The position numbers and the translations under genes are program-made. From Mesobacterium pallidum (GTDB lineage Bacteria; Pseudomonadota; Alphaproteobacteria; Rhodobacterales; Rhodobacteraceae), in assembly GCF_019966535.1 (NCBI RefSeq), contig NZ_JAIMID010000005.1:124001-188000 (forward strand): 64,000 nt of DNA, written 5' to 3'. The notes beneath the pieces were generated by a model. The model did not search any database, was not told the DNA's origin, and worked only from the letters and a program-made list of their open reading frames with translations. Positions 17,532 to 27,455 of the stretch are shown here, in pieces. How positions within the stretch are numbered: the first letter of the stretch is position 1; every line of letters starts with the position of its first letter.

Positions 17532-19808
17532 TTAACGATTCTGGCCGCCCGAGGCCGTGGCGTCGGGCGGGGGCAGGACGCCGGTCGCCACGCCATGCAG
17601 CTGATCCAGCAGGTCGGCGCGTCGGATCGGCTTGGCAAGGAAATCGTCCATCCCGGCGGCCAGGCACAGCTCGCGGTCCGAGGCGAAGGCATTTGCCGTC
17701 AGCGCGATGATGCGCGGTTGCGGCGCCTCGGGATCGGCGCGGATCTGGCGCGTGGCCTCGAGCCCGTCCATCTCGGGCATGGACATGTCCATGAAGACCA
17801 CGTCCGGTGCAAGGCGCAGAGTCTCGGCCACCGCCTCGCGGCCGTTGGCGGCAAAACTGAGGCCAATGGGCAGGCCCCTGAGGTAGCGTTCGACCAGCAG
17901 GCGGTTGGTGCGGTTGTCCTCGGCCACCAGCACCGACAGGCCGCGCAGCAGCGCCGGGTCCGGCTCGGACCTGGGCGGGTCGGCGGGCCTGGGGGCGGGA
18001 AGCTCGGCGCGCTCGGCCATGGGCAGGGTCAGCGACACGGTGAATGTCGACCCCTCGCCCAGGGTCGACCGGACGGTGATGTCGCCGCCCATGCCGCGCG
18101 CCAGCAGGCGCGAGATCGTCAGGCCCAGCCCGGTGCCACCGTAGCGCCGGGTCGTGGCGCCCTCGGCCTGGCTGAACTTTTCGAAGATATGCTCCAGCCG
18201 CGCCTCGGGGATCCCGGGGCCGGTGTCGCGCACCTCGATCACGGCGCGCTGGGCATCCTCGACGCGCTCGTACCGGGCGGTGACCGACACGCCGCCCTGC
18301 TCGGTGAACTTGATCGCGTTGCCGATGAGGTTGACCAGGATCTGCCGGATGCGCCCGGCATCGCCCAGCACACTGGCCGGGATGCCGCCCGACAGGTCCA
18401 GGTCGAAGGTCAGCCGCTTTTGCGACGCCTGCGGGCGCAGCAGCCCGACCGCGTCCGAGATGCAGGCCCGCAACGACATGGGCGCGGGGTCGATCGTCAA
18501 CTTGCCCGCGTCCAGCTTGGAATAGTCGAGGATGTCGTTGATGATGCTCAGCAGGGAGTCGGCCGAGGACCGGATCGTTTCGGCATAGAGCTTTTGTTCC
18601 CGGTCCAGCGCAGTGGCGCCCAGCAGGTCCGCCATGCCGATCACCGCGTTCATCGGCGTGCGGATCTCGTGGCTCATGGTGGCCAGGAAATCGGCCTTGG
18701 TCCGCTCGCTCGCCTCGGCGGTCAGCTTCGCCTCCATCAGCTGGCGGGCGGCTTCGCGCGCCTCGGTGATGTCGCGCTGGACCGAGATGGCGTTCACGAT
18801 GTCGCCCCCCTCGCCGATGATGGGGACCAGCTGGAAATCGGTCCAGCGGTCCTCTCCGGCGCCGTTGCGCACCAGCAGGGGGGTGCGGTAGGGGCGCCGT
18901 TCGGCCGCGGCGCGAAAGATGCGGCGCAGCGACTCGGGGTCGGAATTGGGGCTCGCGTTGTATTTGGACGGCGGGTCGCCCTTCACCTGGTCAAGCGTGA
19001 CGCCAAAGAACTCCTCGAACGCGGTGTTGACCCAGAGGATGCGCGCCTTCGGGTCGGTCACGACGACCAGGTCCTGGGTGTGGCGCGCGACCAGCGACAG
19101 CAGCAGCAGCTCGTCCTTCTGGCGGGTCAGGTCGAGGTTCGCCTGCTCGGTGCGCTGCTGGCCCAGCAGCACCTCGCGCTGTGCCATCCGCCCCTTGGAC
19201 AGGGTCGTCAGCGTGATGTTCAGCAGCCGCCGGGTCGAGAACATGATGATCGCGGCGCCGACGAAATCGGGCAGCACCGCCATCACGTTGCCGCTGCGGA
19301 TCACGTCGATGATTAGCACGGCGACGCCAGCCAGCACCAGCACGAGGCCCCGCAGGTAATTGGGCCAGTAGATCAGCCGCGTGTCGACGCCGGCATTCAT
19401 CATCAGGCCCGTCAGCAGGCCGAGGTTGTAAAGCAGCGGATCTCCCGGCGGCGCGGTCGAGGTGATCAGGATGACCCCGAAGGCGACCGAGGCGGAATGC
19501 ATCAGCCCGAAGCCGATCAGGATCGCCCGCGCCCTGTCCACCCGGGCGGGCGTGTCCAGCCGGCGGACCAGCACCCGCATTGCGCCCAGCTCGGCCAGGT
19601 CGAAGACGGCGGGCGTGAGATGTGCCGCCAGCGCGATCACCGGGTCGAAGACGGCCCAGACTAGGACCAGCCCCATCAGTGTCACCACCTGCCGGGCCAC
19701 AAAGCTGTGCGTGCGGCTGCGGACATAGCCGATCAGCCGCCCCCGGCGGGAATTCCGTTCCTCGAACGCCGAGAGCGCGTCCGATGTGGTGGGCGTGGTG
19801 ACCTGCAT
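17532..19808 (-). CDS. Hybrid sensor histidine kinase (7TM-like/PAS/HisKA/HATPase/REC)
   Basis: A 758-residue kinase. Residues about 38-200 hold six or seven hydrophobic segments of a MASE-like membrane sensor. A PAS domain (about 245-350) ends in [11 protein letters not shown]. The HisKA box has phospho-His at H380 ([10 protein letters not shown]); the ATPase domain shows [19 protein letters not shown] and [11 protein letters not shown]-terminal receiver has its phospho-acceptor at D674 ([11 protein letters not shown]) and Lys in AKPI. It sits between pncA and pncB on the same strand, which hints at coupling to NAD or nicotinate status, but the signal and output are unknown. No HPt domain is fused. 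Confidence 0.9.
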   Translation of the reverse strand: MQVTTPTTSDALSAFEERNSRRGRLIGYVRSRTHSFVARQVVTLMGLVLVWAVFDPVIALAAHLTPAVFDLAELGAMRVLVRRLDTPARVDRARAILIGFGLMHSASVAFGVILITSTAPPGDPLLYNLGLLTGLMMNAGVDTRLIYWPNYLRGLVLVLAGVAVLIIDVIRSGNVMAVLPDFVGAAIIMFSTRRLLNITLTTLSKGRMAQREVLLGQQRTEQANLDLTRQKDELLLLSLVARHTQDLVVVTDPKARILWVNTAFEEFFGVTLDQVKGDPPSKYNASPNSDPESLRRIFRAAAERRPYRTPLLVRNGAGEDRWTDFQLVPIIGEGGDIVNAISVQRDITEAREAARQLMEAKLTAEASERTKADFLATMSHEIRTPMNAVIGMADLLGATALDREQKLYAETIRSSADSLLSIINDILDYSKLDAGKLTIDPAPMSLRACISDAVGLLRPQASQKRLTFDLDLSGGIPASVLGDAGRIRQILVNLIGNAIKFTEQGGVSVTARYERVEDAQRAVIEVRDTGPGIPEARLEHIFEKFSQAEGATTRRYGGTGLGLTISRLLARGMGGDITVRSTLGEGSTFTVSLTLPMAERAELPAPRPADPPRSEPDPALLRGLSVLVAEDNRTNRLLVERYLRGLPIGLSFAANGREAVAETLRLAPDVVFMDMSMPEMDGLEATRQIRADPEAPQPRIIALTANAFASDRELCLAAGMDDFLAKPIRRADLLDQLHGVATGVLPPPDATASGGQNR

Positions 19809-19879
19809 GCGCTCGCGGTGACGTCCGGGGCCTCTTCCTGAGGCATCGGTCTAACCGCAAAGCCGTTAATTTTCCGGTA

Positions 19880-20476
19880 TCAGGCGCCTGTGAGGCGGCA
19901 TCCGGCGCCCCGCATCCCGTCCAGCGCGGCGGCCAGCGATCCTTCCATGTCGATGGCGCGACAGAGGTCCAGCCGGACCTCGACGTCGAACCCCAGTTTC
20001 GCCGCATCCACGGCCGAGAAGTTGACGCAGAAATCCGTCGCCAGCCCGACCAGCGTCAACTTGTCGATCCCGCGCGTGCGCAGGTAGCCCTCGAGTCCCG
20101 TCGGCGTCTCGTGGTCGTTTTCGAAAAAGGCCGAATAGCTGTCGATCGCGGGCCGGAACCCCTTGCGGATGATCAGGTCCGCATCCGTGCGCAGGCCGGG
20201 ATGAAAGGCCGCGCCTGTCGTTCCCTGCACGCAATGGTCGGGCCAGAGCACCTGGGTGCCGTAAGGCGCCTCGTAGGTCTCGAACGGTCCCTTGCCGGGG
20301 TGGGACGAGGCGAAGGACGAATGCCCCGCCGGGTGCCAGTCCTGCGTCAGGATCACGGCGTCGAACCCCTCCATCAACGCGTTGATCCCGGGCACGATGG
20401 CATCACCATCGGCCACGGCCAGCGCGCCGCCGGGGCAGAAATCGGTCTGGACATCAATGACGAGAAGCGCGTGCAT
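19880..20476 (-). CDS. pncA: Nicotinamidase
   Basis: Isochorismatase-fold hydrolase of 198 residues that turns nicotinamide into nicotinate and ammonia. Visible are the catalytic Asp in [12 protein letters not shown] (residue 9-10), the metal-ligand [10 protein letters not shown] and the nucleophilic Cys in [19 protein letters not shown] precedes the ATG. It is the first gene of the pncA-kinase-pncB row. On the other strand, trhO starts 118 bp away. Confidence 0.93.
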   Translation of the reverse strand: MHALLVIDVQTDFCPGGALAVADGDAIVPGINALMEGFDAVILTQDWHPAGHSSFASSHPGKGPFETYEAPYGTQVLWPDHCVQGTTGAAFHPGLRTDADLIIRKGFRPAIDSYSAFFENDHETPTGLEGYLRTRGIDKLTLVGLATDFCVNFSAVDAAKLGFDVEVRLDLCRAIDMEGSLAAALDGMRGAGCRLTGA

Positions 20477-20593
20477 GGGGCCCCCTTGGCTGGTTCCGGG
20501 GCCACCCTACCGACGCAGAGGCCAAGGTCAACGGCGGCGATGCGGCACGGCGGCCTCTTGCGCGGCGGGCCCGGCCGGGTTTATGCCGCGCGC

Positions 20594-21505
20594 ATGTACA
20601 CGATCGCTGCCCTCTACCACTTCACCCGCTTTCCCGACCCGGCCGCGCTGAAAGCCCCGCTCGAGGCGCTGTGCGCGCGGCATGACGTGCGCGGCACGCT
20701 GCTGCTGGCGCGCGAAGGCATCAACGGCACCATCGCCGGCCCCCGCGCCGGGATCGACGCGGTGCTGGCGCATGTGCGCGCCCTGCCGGGCTGCGCCGAT
20801 CTCGAGTGGAAGGAAAGCGCCGCCGATCATCCGCCCTTCCCCCGCATGAAGGTGCGGCTGAAGAAGGAGATCGTGACCATGGGCCAGCCCGACGTGGACC
20901 CGCTGGCGCGCGTCGGCCATTACGTCGAGCCGCAGGATTGGAACGACCTGATCCGGTCCGAGGACGTGGTCGTGATCGACACACGCAACGATTACGAGGT
21001 GGCCATCGGCACCTTCGATGGGGCGGTGGACCCGCAGACCGAGAGCTTCCGCGACTTCCCGGCGTGGTGGGAGGCGAACAAGGACCGGTTCCACAACAAG
21101 CGGGTGGCGATGTTCTGCACCGGCGGCATCCGTTGCGAGAAATCGACCAACTGGCTGCTGGGCCAGGGCGTGGCGGATGTCTACCACCTCAAGGGCGGCA
21201 TCCTGAAGTACCTCGAAGAGGTGCCGGCCGAGGAGAGCGCCTGGCAGGGCGCGTGCTTCGTCTTCGACGAACGGGTGTCGGTCGGGCACGGGCTGGCCGA
21301 GGGGCCGCATATCCTCTGCCGCGCCTGCCGCCGGCCGATCCTGCCCGAGGATCGCGCGCGGCCCGAATACGAGGACGGCGTCGCCTGCCACCTCTGCGTC
21401 GATGAAACCTCGGACGCCGACAAGGCGCGGTTCCGCGAGCGGCAGAAGCAGATCGCCTTGGCGAAAGCGCGGGGCGCGCAGCACCTGACCGGCGCGCGGG
21501 ACTGA
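20594..21505 (+). CDS. trhO: tRNA uridine-34 hydroxylase TrhO (rhodanese family)
   Basis: Oxygen-dependent enzyme making 5-hydroxyuridine at tRNA position 34 (YceA family). The 303-residue product has the N-terminal ferredoxin-like domain ([26 protein letters not shown]) and a rhodanese domain with active-site Cys in [15 protein letters not shown]-terminal Zn-type cluster is visible (CRACRRPI ... CHLC). ATG 20594 is used because residues upstream of it in the same frame resemble nothing in the family. It converges with an MFS gene across two repeat elements. Confidence 0.9.
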   Translation: MYTIAALYHFTRFPDPAALKAPLEALCARHDVRGTLLLAREGINGTIAGPRAGIDAVLAHVRALPGCADLEWKESAADHPPFPRMKVRLKKEIVTMGQPDVDPLARVGHYVEPQDWNDLIRSEDVVVIDTRNDYEVAIGTFDGAVDPQTESFRDFPAWWEANKDRFHNKRVAMFCTGGIRCEKSTNWLLGQGVADVYHLKGGILKYLEEVPAEESAWQGACFVFDERVSVGHGLAEGPHILCRACRRPILPEDRARPEYEDGVACHLCVDETSDADKARFRERQKQIALAKARGAQHLTGARD

Positions 21506-21515
21506 GACCGGGCAT

Positions 21516-21576
21516 GGGGGGGCTAGCCCCCCGCGGGCAAGCCCGCTCCCCCCAAGGTATTTTCGAAACAATGAAG
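21516..21576 (+). repeat. Hairpin-tail repeat, copy e
   Basis: Forward copy: GGGGGGC-TA-GCCCCCC (21517-21532), second stem GCGGGC-AA-GCCCGC (21533-21546), then tail AAGGTATTTTCGAAACAATGAAG ending near 21576. It starts 10 bp after the trhO stop. Confidence 0.8.
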
Positions 21577-21592
21577 ACTGGGGCGCCTGCCC

Positions 21593-21630
21593 CTTTCATT
21601 ATTCCGGAAATACTCCCGCCGGAGGCGCAG
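21593..21630 (-). repeat. Hairpin-tail repeat, copy f
   Basis: Reverse copy facing copy e: TTTCATTATTCC...AAATACTCC with only a short GC segment behind it. e and f together bridge the convergent trhO and MFS genes, and the spacer holds GGGGCGCCTGCCCC. Confidence 0.65.
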
Positions 21631-21637
21631 GGTTGCG

Positions 21638-22849
21638 TCAGGCGGGGACGGCGGTGCGGGGCGCGCGGGTGCGGGTCAGGATCAGCCCCAGGATCACGAT
21701 GTTCAGCAGGTTCCAGGCGATGCCGTTCCAGAAGGCGGCCTGGTAGCTGCCCGTGACGTCATAGATCCAGCCGGACATCCAGCCGCCCAGCGCCATGCCC
21801 AGCACGGTCGCCATCATGACGAAGCCGACCCAGGTGCCGGCGTCCCGGGCTGGCATGTATTCGCGGACGATGATCGCGTAGCCCGGCACGATCCCGCCCT
21901 GCGCGAGGCCGAAGACCAGGCTGACCATGTAAAGCGAGGCGAGCCCGTCCCATGGCAGGTAGAGCGCGAGGCCGATGCATTGCAGGACCGAGCCGATCAG
22001 CACGGTGCGCACGCCGCCCAGCTTGTCGGAAATGAGCCCCGATACGAGGCGCGAGGCGACGCCGCCCAGCAGCATCAGCGACAGCATCTCGGCCCCGGCG
22101 GCGGGGCCGTAACCGAGGTCGACGCAATAACTGACGATATGGACCTGCGGCATGGACATGGCCACGCAGCAGCCGATCCCCGCAAGGCCCAGCAGGATGG
22201 CGAGGGTGCGGCTGGGCAGGCCGACGCTGGCCACGCGGGCGGCAGAGGCGGCGTCCGACGCGGCGCTGGCCTCGAGCGGGATGCGGCGGCGCAGGAGCAG
22301 AGACAGCGGGATGACCGTGCAGATCACCACGGCGGCGAGGGTCAGGTAGACGACCCGCCAGCCTTCGGCCGCCAAAAGGCCCGACAGGGCCCAGGGCCAG
22401 AAGGCGCCCGAGATGTAATTGCCCGAGGCGGCGATGGCGACCGCGATGCCGCGCCGGCGCAGGAACCAGTGCGAGATATCCGCGATCAGCGGGCCAAAAC
22501 TGGCTGCAGTGCCGAAGCCGACGAAGAAATGGATGATCGAGACCAGCCAGATTCCCGGCGCCAGCGCCGACAGCGCGAAACTGGCCGAGATCAGCGCCGC
22601 CGCCCCGCTCAGCGACCAGGTGATGCCGAAGCGGTCCACCGCGCGGCCGATCACCAGGTTGCCAAGGGCAAAGCCCAGCATGGTCAGCGTGTAGGGCAGC
22701 GCCGCATCGGCGCGGTCCACGCCGAATTCGGCCTGCATCGCCGGCATGATGGTGATGATGGCCCACATGCCGATATTGCCGGTGGCGGCGATCAGCAGGG
22801 TGACGGCAAGGCGCAGCCAGGAATAGGCGGAATCGTGAGTCGCGTTCAT
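21638..22849 (-). CDS. MFS transporter, monocarboxylate/OFA-like
   Basis: Major facilitator of 403 residues with 12 predicted membrane segments and a central cytoplasmic loop with basic and alanine-rich residues (about 190-215). The loop 2-3 segment RAVDRFGITWSLSG is a variant of the MFS G-x-x-x-D-R motif. Overall style (FGTAASFGPLIADISHWF) is that of the monocarboxylate/oxalate:formate group that moves small organic acids. No neighbour fixes the substrate; it is 97 bp downstream of the beta-oxidation genes on the same strand, behind a strong hairpin, so it is probably a separate unit. Confidence 0.82.
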   Translation of the reverse strand: MNATHDSAYSWLRLAVTLLIAATGNIGMWAIITIMPAMQAEFGVDRADAALPYTLTMLGFALGNLVIGRAVDRFGITWSLSGAAALISASFALSALAPGIWLVSIIHFFVGFGTAASFGPLIADISHWFLRRRGIAVAIAASGNYISGAFWPWALSGLLAAEGWRVVYLTLAAVVICTVIPLSLLLRRRIPLEASAASDAASAARVASVGLPSRTLAILLGLAGIGCCVAMSMPQVHIVSYCVDLGYGPAAGAEMLSLMLLGGVASRLVSGLISDKLGGVRTVLIGSVLQCIGLALYLPWDGLASLYMVSLVFGLAQGGIVPGYAIIVREYMPARDAGTWVGFVMMATVLGMALGGWMSGWIYDVTGSYQAAFWNGIAWNLLNIVILGLILTRTRAPRTAVPA

Positions 22850-22909
22850 GGCGCGACGCTAGGCCCGGGCGGGCCCGGCGTATAGGGCCTCTTTGCAGGT
22901 GCGGTAAGG

Positions 22910-22938
22910 CCAGAGGCGGGTCTGCGGCCCGCCCCTGG
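22910..22938 (-). terminator. Hairpin after the acyl-CoA dehydrogenase operon
   Basis: CCAG-A-GGCGGG, 7-nt loop, CCCGCC-C-CTGG, 9 bp after the stop of the last acyl-CoA dehydrogenase on the minus strand. No T-run is present. Confidence 0.5.
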
Positions 22939-22946
22939 TCATGACG

Positions 22947-24020
22947 TCATGCGGCCTTGTAGCCGTCGATCAGCGTGCCGAGGTGGTGGTCGGTGTCGCC
23001 CAGCTGTGCATCCAGCAGCGTGATCCGCTTGGCGTAATGCGCCAGCGGGTATTCCCAGGTCACGCCGATGCCGCCATGCATCTGGATCGCCTCTTCGGCC
23101 ACCAGCCGCCCGGCGCGGCCCACCAGCGCCTTGACCATGGCGCAGAAACGGGACGCCTCGGGCCCGTCCAGCTCGGCCGCGGCCTTGATGACGAGGGATC
23201 GGGATTGCTCGATCTCGGTCAGCATGTCGACGGCGCGGTGTTGCAGCGCCTGGAACTTGCCGATGGTCACACCGAACTGTTTGCGCTGGCGCAGGTAGTC
23301 GACGGTCATCTCGTGGGCGACGGACATGAGGCCCACCGCCTCGGCTGCCAGCGCGACGATGCCGGCGTTGACCGCCGACTCGATGACTGCACCCGCGTCG
23401 GCCAGCAGCAGTGCCGCCGGCGTGTCGTCGAGCAAGAGCTCGGCCGCGCCGCCACCGTCCATCAACCCGTAGCCCACGACCTGCGCCTGGTCGGCGCGCA
23501 CCTCGAACACCGCCGGCTTGCCGTTCATCAGAGCCACGACAAGGAAGATCTCGGCCACCTGGCCGCCATAGATGGCGGTCTTGCGGCCGGAGAGGGTGAT
23601 CGCCTCTCCGTCGCCCTTGGCCGTCACGCCGATGGACCCGAGGTCATAGGGCGCATCGGGTTCGGCAATCGCCACGGCATATTTCGTGGCACCCGAAAGC
23701 AGCGCGTCCTGTTCAGCCCCCGCCGCGCCCAGCAGGCGCGAGGCCATGAGCGCGCCCAGAACGGGCTCGGGGCACATGGCGCGGCCCAGCGCCTCGAACA
23801 CCACCGAGATGTCGAAGCCGGTGCCGCCAAAGCCGCCCTGCGCCTCGGGGGCCAGCGCGTACAGCGCGCCCAGCTCGGTCAACTCTCCCCACAGTGCCGG
23901 GTCATGGAACGGCGCCTCGTAGGCGACTTTCACCCGATGCTCGGCCCCGTACTTGTCGGCAAGGAACCGCGTCAGGCTGTCCTGCAACATCCGGCGGTCA
24001 TCGGTCAGCGAAAAGTCCAT
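22947..24020 (-). CDS. Acyl-CoA dehydrogenase, small-subunit type (PimD-like)
   Basis: Flavoprotein of 357 residues that oxidises acyl-CoA to 2-enoyl-CoA. It has the QMHGGIGVTWEYPL motif of the C-terminal domain and QRKQFGVTIGKFQALQHR in the helical bundle, but is shorter and more divergent than typical catalytic ones. The start at 24020 lies 1 bp after the stop of the preceding 395-residue acyl-CoA dehydrogenase, so the two are translated together. Such a pair, downstream of a fused hydratase/dehydrogenase, resembles pimC-pimD of the pimeloyl-CoA pathway. The usual catalytic Glu is not evident to me. Confidence 0.83.
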   Translation of the reverse strand: MDFSLTDDRRMLQDSLTRFLADKYGAEHRVKVAYEAPFHDPALWGELTELGALYALAPEAQGGFGGTGFDISVVFEALGRAMCPEPVLGALMASRLLGAAGAEQDALLSGATKYAVAIAEPDAPYDLGSIGVTAKGDGEAITLSGRKTAIYGGQVAEIFLVVALMNGKPAVFEVRADQAQVVGYGLMDGGGAAELLLDDTPAALLLADAGAVIESAVNAGIVALAAEAVGLMSVAHEMTVDYLRQRKQFGVTIGKFQALQHRAVDMLTEIEQSRSLVIKAAAELDGPEASRFCAMVKALVGRAGRLVAEEAIQMHGGIGVTWEYPLAHYAKRITLLDAQLGDTDHHLGTLIDGYKAA

Positions 24021-24021
24021 G

Positions 24022-25209
24022 TCACAGCTCCAGCATCGTCTTGGTGAGGATATTGCGCTGGATCTCGTTCGACCCACCGTAGATCGAGGTCTTGCGGTTG
24101 TTGAAATAGCGCGCGGCGTTGTGTTCGGTGTCGGGCGGGCCGAACATCAGGTTGCCCTCGGTCACGTGACCGGGGAAGGGCGCGGCCATGGGGCCCAGCG
24201 CCCGGCGGGCGAGGTCCTTCAGTTCCTGGAAGATCACCGTGCCCTTGATCTTGAGGATCGAGGTTTCCGGCCCCGGCGCCCCCTGCTGCTGCGCCTGGAA
24301 GAGCATCCGCAGGTTGGTGATCTTCATCGCCTCGAGCTGGATTTCCACCTCGGCGATGCGGGCGGCGAACAGCGGATCCTCGATCAGCGGACGGCCGCGG
24401 CGTTTCATGGTGCGGGCGAGGGCCTTGACCTCTTCCAGCGCCTGCATCGAGAAGCCGACATTGGCGATGTTGGTCCGCTCGTGGGTCAGCAGGTACTTGG
24501 CTATGGTCCAGCCCTTGTTCTCTTGCCCGACAAGGTTCTCGGCCGGCACCTTCACGTCGGTAAAGAACACCTCGTTCACCTCGTGGCCGCCCTCGATCAG
24601 CTTGATCGGGCGCACCTCGATCCCCGGCGTCTTCATGTCGATCAGCAGGAAGGAGATGCCCTCCTGCGCCTTCACCTCGGGGTCGGTGCGCACAAGGCAG
24701 AAGATCCAGTCGGCGTGCTGGCCCAGCGTGGTCCAGGTCTTCTGCCCGTTGACCACGTAGTGATCGCCCTCGCGCACGGCCCGGGTTTTGAGCGAAGCCA
24801 GATCCGACCCCGCGCCCGGTTCGGAATAGCCCTGGCACCACCAGATCTCGCCGTTCAGGATGCGCGGCAGGTGGTAGTCCTGCTGTTCCTTGGATCCGAA
24901 CTTGTGCAGCACCGGCCCCAGCATGTTGGTGCCGAAGGGCACGATGCGCGGGGCATAGGCGCGGCAGCATTCTTCCTCGAAGATGTGCCGCTCGACCGGC
25001 GTCCAGCCGGTGCCGCCGAATTCCACGGGCCAGGTGGTCGCCAGCCAGCCCTTGGCATGGAGCAAGGCGTGCCACTCCTCCATGATCGCCTTGGTCAGCT
25101 CGCCGCCGCGCCGGACGGCATCGCTGATATGAGACGGCAGGGTGTAGGCGAGCCAGTCGCGGACCTCCCTTTGAAAGGCCTTCTCCTCGGCCGAATAGCT
25201 CAGCTCCAT
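24022..25209 (-). CDS. Acyl-CoA dehydrogenase, large-subunit type (PimC-like)
   Basis: Flavin-dependent dehydrogenase of 395 residues. The FAD-binding region is visible as WCQGYSEPGAGSDLASL and VNGQKTWTTLGQHADW, and the C-terminal helical domain ends with YGGSNEIQRNIL. It stands 3 bp after the stop of the fused hydratase/dehydrogenase gene and 1 bp before its smaller partner. Likely role: first oxidation step for a particular acyl-CoA, possibly dicarboxylic or branched, by analogy to PimC. Confidence 0.87.
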   Translation of the reverse strand: MELSYSAEEKAFQREVRDWLAYTLPSHISDAVRRGGELTKAIMEEWHALLHAKGWLATTWPVEFGGTGWTPVERHIFEEECCRAYAPRIVPFGTNMLGPVLHKFGSKEQQDYHLPRILNGEIWWCQGYSEPGAGSDLASLKTRAVREGDHYVVNGQKTWTTLGQHADWIFCLVRTDPEVKAQEGISFLLIDMKTPGIEVRPIKLIEGGHEVNEVFFTDVKVPAENLVGQENKGWTIAKYLLTHERTNIANVGFSMQALEEVKALARTMKRRGRPLIEDPLFAARIAEVEIQLEAMKITNLRMLFQAQQQGAPGPETSILKIKGTVIFQELKDLARRALGPMAAPFPGHVTEGNLMFGPPDTEHNAARYFNNRKTSIYGGSNEIQRNILTKTMLEL

Positions 25210-25212
25210 TCC

Positions 25213-27300
25213 TCAACCCTCCCTGTTGAGATCGGCAAAGGTGCCGCCCTCCGCCGCCATGCGGCGCAGGATCTCGGGCACCTGCCAGTACTGCGCATCC
25301 TCCTGCGCATAGGCTTCGATCCGCCGGATCAGCTCGGCCGCGCCGATGGTGTCGGCGTAGCACAGCGGCCCGCCGCGAAAGCGCGGGAAGCCGTAGCCGA
25401 AGAGGAACACCGCATCCACGTCGATGGGACGCAGGGCGATGCCGTCCTCGACCACGCGGGCGGCTTCCGAGATCATGGCGGTCATGTAGCGGTCGACGAT
25501 GTCCTGGTCGGTGTAATCGCGCTGCGGGGCGCCGTCCTTGGCGCGGGCGTCCTCGAGGATGTCGCCCAGCGCCGGGTTCGGCCCCGTCTCCCTGCCGTCT
25601 TCGTAGACGTAGAACCCCTTGCCAGTCTTGCGCCCGTACCAGCCGTTCTCGCACAGCGCATCGGACACGAGGCCTGCGTAGCGTTCATTCGACGGGCGCT
25701 GATCCGCCATCCGCTTGCGGTTCGCCCAGCCGATGTCGAGCCCGGCCAGGTCGCCGACCCGGTTCGGCCCCATGGCAAAGCCGAAGGCTTCCAGAGCGTC
25801 GTCCACCTGTTGCGGCGAGGCGCCATCCAGCACCATGTAGCTGGCCGACTTGGAATAATGCGCGAGGATGCGGTTGCCGATGAAGCCGTCGCAGACCTCG
25901 GCGCGCACGCCGATCTTTTTCAGCCGCTTGGCCAGCGCAAAGCCGGTGGCGACCACGGCGGGGTCCGTCTTGTCGGCCACCACGATTTCCAACAGCCGCA
26001 TCACATGCGCGGGCGAAAAGAAGTGCAGGCCGATCACATCCTGCGGCCGGCCCGTGGCCGCCGCGATCTCGTCCACGTTGAGATACGAGGTGTTCGAGGC
26101 CAGAACCGCCCCCGGCTTGCAGATCGTGTCGAGCTTGCCGAAGATCTCTTTCTTGACGTCCATGTTCTCGAACACCGCCTCGATCACGAGATCGACCTCG
26201 GCCAGGTCCTCCATCGCCAGCGTTGGGGTCAGCGCGGCCATGGTCGCATCGTACTTGGCCTCGCTCAGCTTGCCGCGCTTGACCGCGCCCTGGAGGTTCT
26301 TGGTGATCGTCGCGACGCCGCGATCCAGCCCGTCCTGCGCCACCTCGACCAGCGTCACCGGCAGCCCGGCCAGCAGGCAGGAGGTCGCGATGCCCGACCC
26401 CATGGTGCCGCCGCCGATCACGCCGACGCTCGCGATCTCGCGCGGGGTTTCCTTTTTCTCGGGGATGTTCGCCACGGCCCGTTCCGCGAAAAACGCGTTG
26501 ATCAGCCCGGCGCGTTGCGGCGTGTCCATGCAGGCCATGAACTGCGCGCGCTCGAACTTGAGCCCTTCGTCCATCGGGCCGGTGGATTTCTCGACCGCGT
26601 CGACCACGCGATGCGGGGCAAAGAGATGCGCGGCGGTCTTTTCCAGCTTGGCGCGGGTGGTGGCGATGGCCTCGGGGTCGGGGGTCGTCTCCAACGCGCC
26701 GGTGCGGCGGGTGACGAGAGTGCCGTCGATGACCTCCTGCGCCTTTGTCAGCGCCACATCGCGCGGATCGCCGTCGACAAGCTGGTCAATCACGCCATGC
26801 TCCAGCGCCTCGGCCGCCGGGACCATCCGCCCCGACAGCGCCATGTCGAGCGTGAAGGGAATGCCCGCCAGCCGCGGCAGGCGTTGCGTGCCGCTGGCGC
26901 CGGGGATGACGCCGATGTTCACCTCGGGCAGGCCCACGCGCAGGCCGGTGAGGCCGATACGCGCATGCGAGGACAGCCCCAGTTCGAACCCGCCACCCAG
27001 CGCGGTGCCATGCATGATCGCGATGACCGGGATCTCCGAGCTCTCGACCGTGTTGTAGACGTCGGGCAGCGCCGGCGGCTGCATCGGCTTGCCGAATTCG
27101 CGAATGTCGGCGCCCGCGACAAAGGTCCGCCCGGCGCAGTAGATGGCGATGGCGCGGGCCTTGCCCTCGGCGTTCAGCTCTTCGATGCTGGCCTTGATCC
27201 CGGCACGGACGGCCTGTCCGGTGGCGTTCACGGGCGGGTTGTCGATCCGGATCAGGGCGATGTCGCCCTCGCGCTCGATGGTGACGGGCTGGTCGGTCAT
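25213..27300 (-). CDS. Fused enoyl-CoA hydratase / 3-hydroxyacyl-CoA dehydrogenase (FadJ/PimF-like)
   Basis: Two-domain beta-oxidation enzyme of 695 residues. Residues 1-190 form the crotonase domain (AGADIREFG; GTALGGGFELGL; the Glu in LPEVNIGVIPG). Residues about 295-690 form the dehydrogenase, with the NAD-binding VGVIGGGTMGSGIA, the IEAVFE strand and catalytic HFFSPAHVM. I chose ATG 27300 because AGGAGGA lies upstream; a GTG nine codons earlier would place that ribosome site inside the gene. First of three tightly packed genes with two acyl-CoA dehydrogenases. Confidence 0.9.
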   Translation of the reverse strand: MTDQPVTIEREGDIALIRIDNPPVNATGQAVRAGIKASIEELNAEGKARAIAIYCAGRTFVAGADIREFGKPMQPPALPDVYNTVESSEIPVIAIMHGTALGGGFELGLSSHARIGLTGLRVGLPEVNIGVIPGASGTQRLPRLAGIPFTLDMALSGRMVPAAEALEHGVIDQLVDGDPRDVALTKAQEVIDGTLVTRRTGALETTPDPEAIATTRAKLEKTAAHLFAPHRVVDAVEKSTGPMDEGLKFERAQFMACMDTPQRAGLINAFFAERAVANIPEKKETPREIASVGVIGGGTMGSGIATSCLLAGLPVTLVEVAQDGLDRGVATITKNLQGAVKRGKLSEAKYDATMAALTPTLAMEDLAEVDLVIEAVFENMDVKKEIFGKLDTICKPGAVLASNTSYLNVDEIAAATGRPQDVIGLHFFSPAHVMRLLEIVVADKTDPAVVATGFALAKRLKKIGVRAEVCDGFIGNRILAHYSKSASYMVLDGASPQQVDDALEAFGFAMGPNRVGDLAGLDIGWANRKRMADQRPSNERYAGLVSDALCENGWYGRKTGKGFYVYEDGRETGPNPALGDILEDARAKDGAPQRDYTDQDIVDRYMTAMISEAARVVEDGIALRPIDVDAVFLFGYGFPRFRGGPLCYADTIGAAELIRRIEAYAQEDAQYWQVPEILRRMAAEGGTFADLNREG

Positions 27301-27455
27301 GCGGGTCTTGTCCTCCTCGTGCCCCACTTAGCTAGCGGGGCTGCTGGAAATTCCTACCGACCGAATCGAAAGGGGTCAAACCTTTTGGAATGGCTTTCCG
27401 CAGGGTGGAATAATCCGGCCTTGCAACGGGTTGGCAGGCTGCTAGGGTCGCGCGC

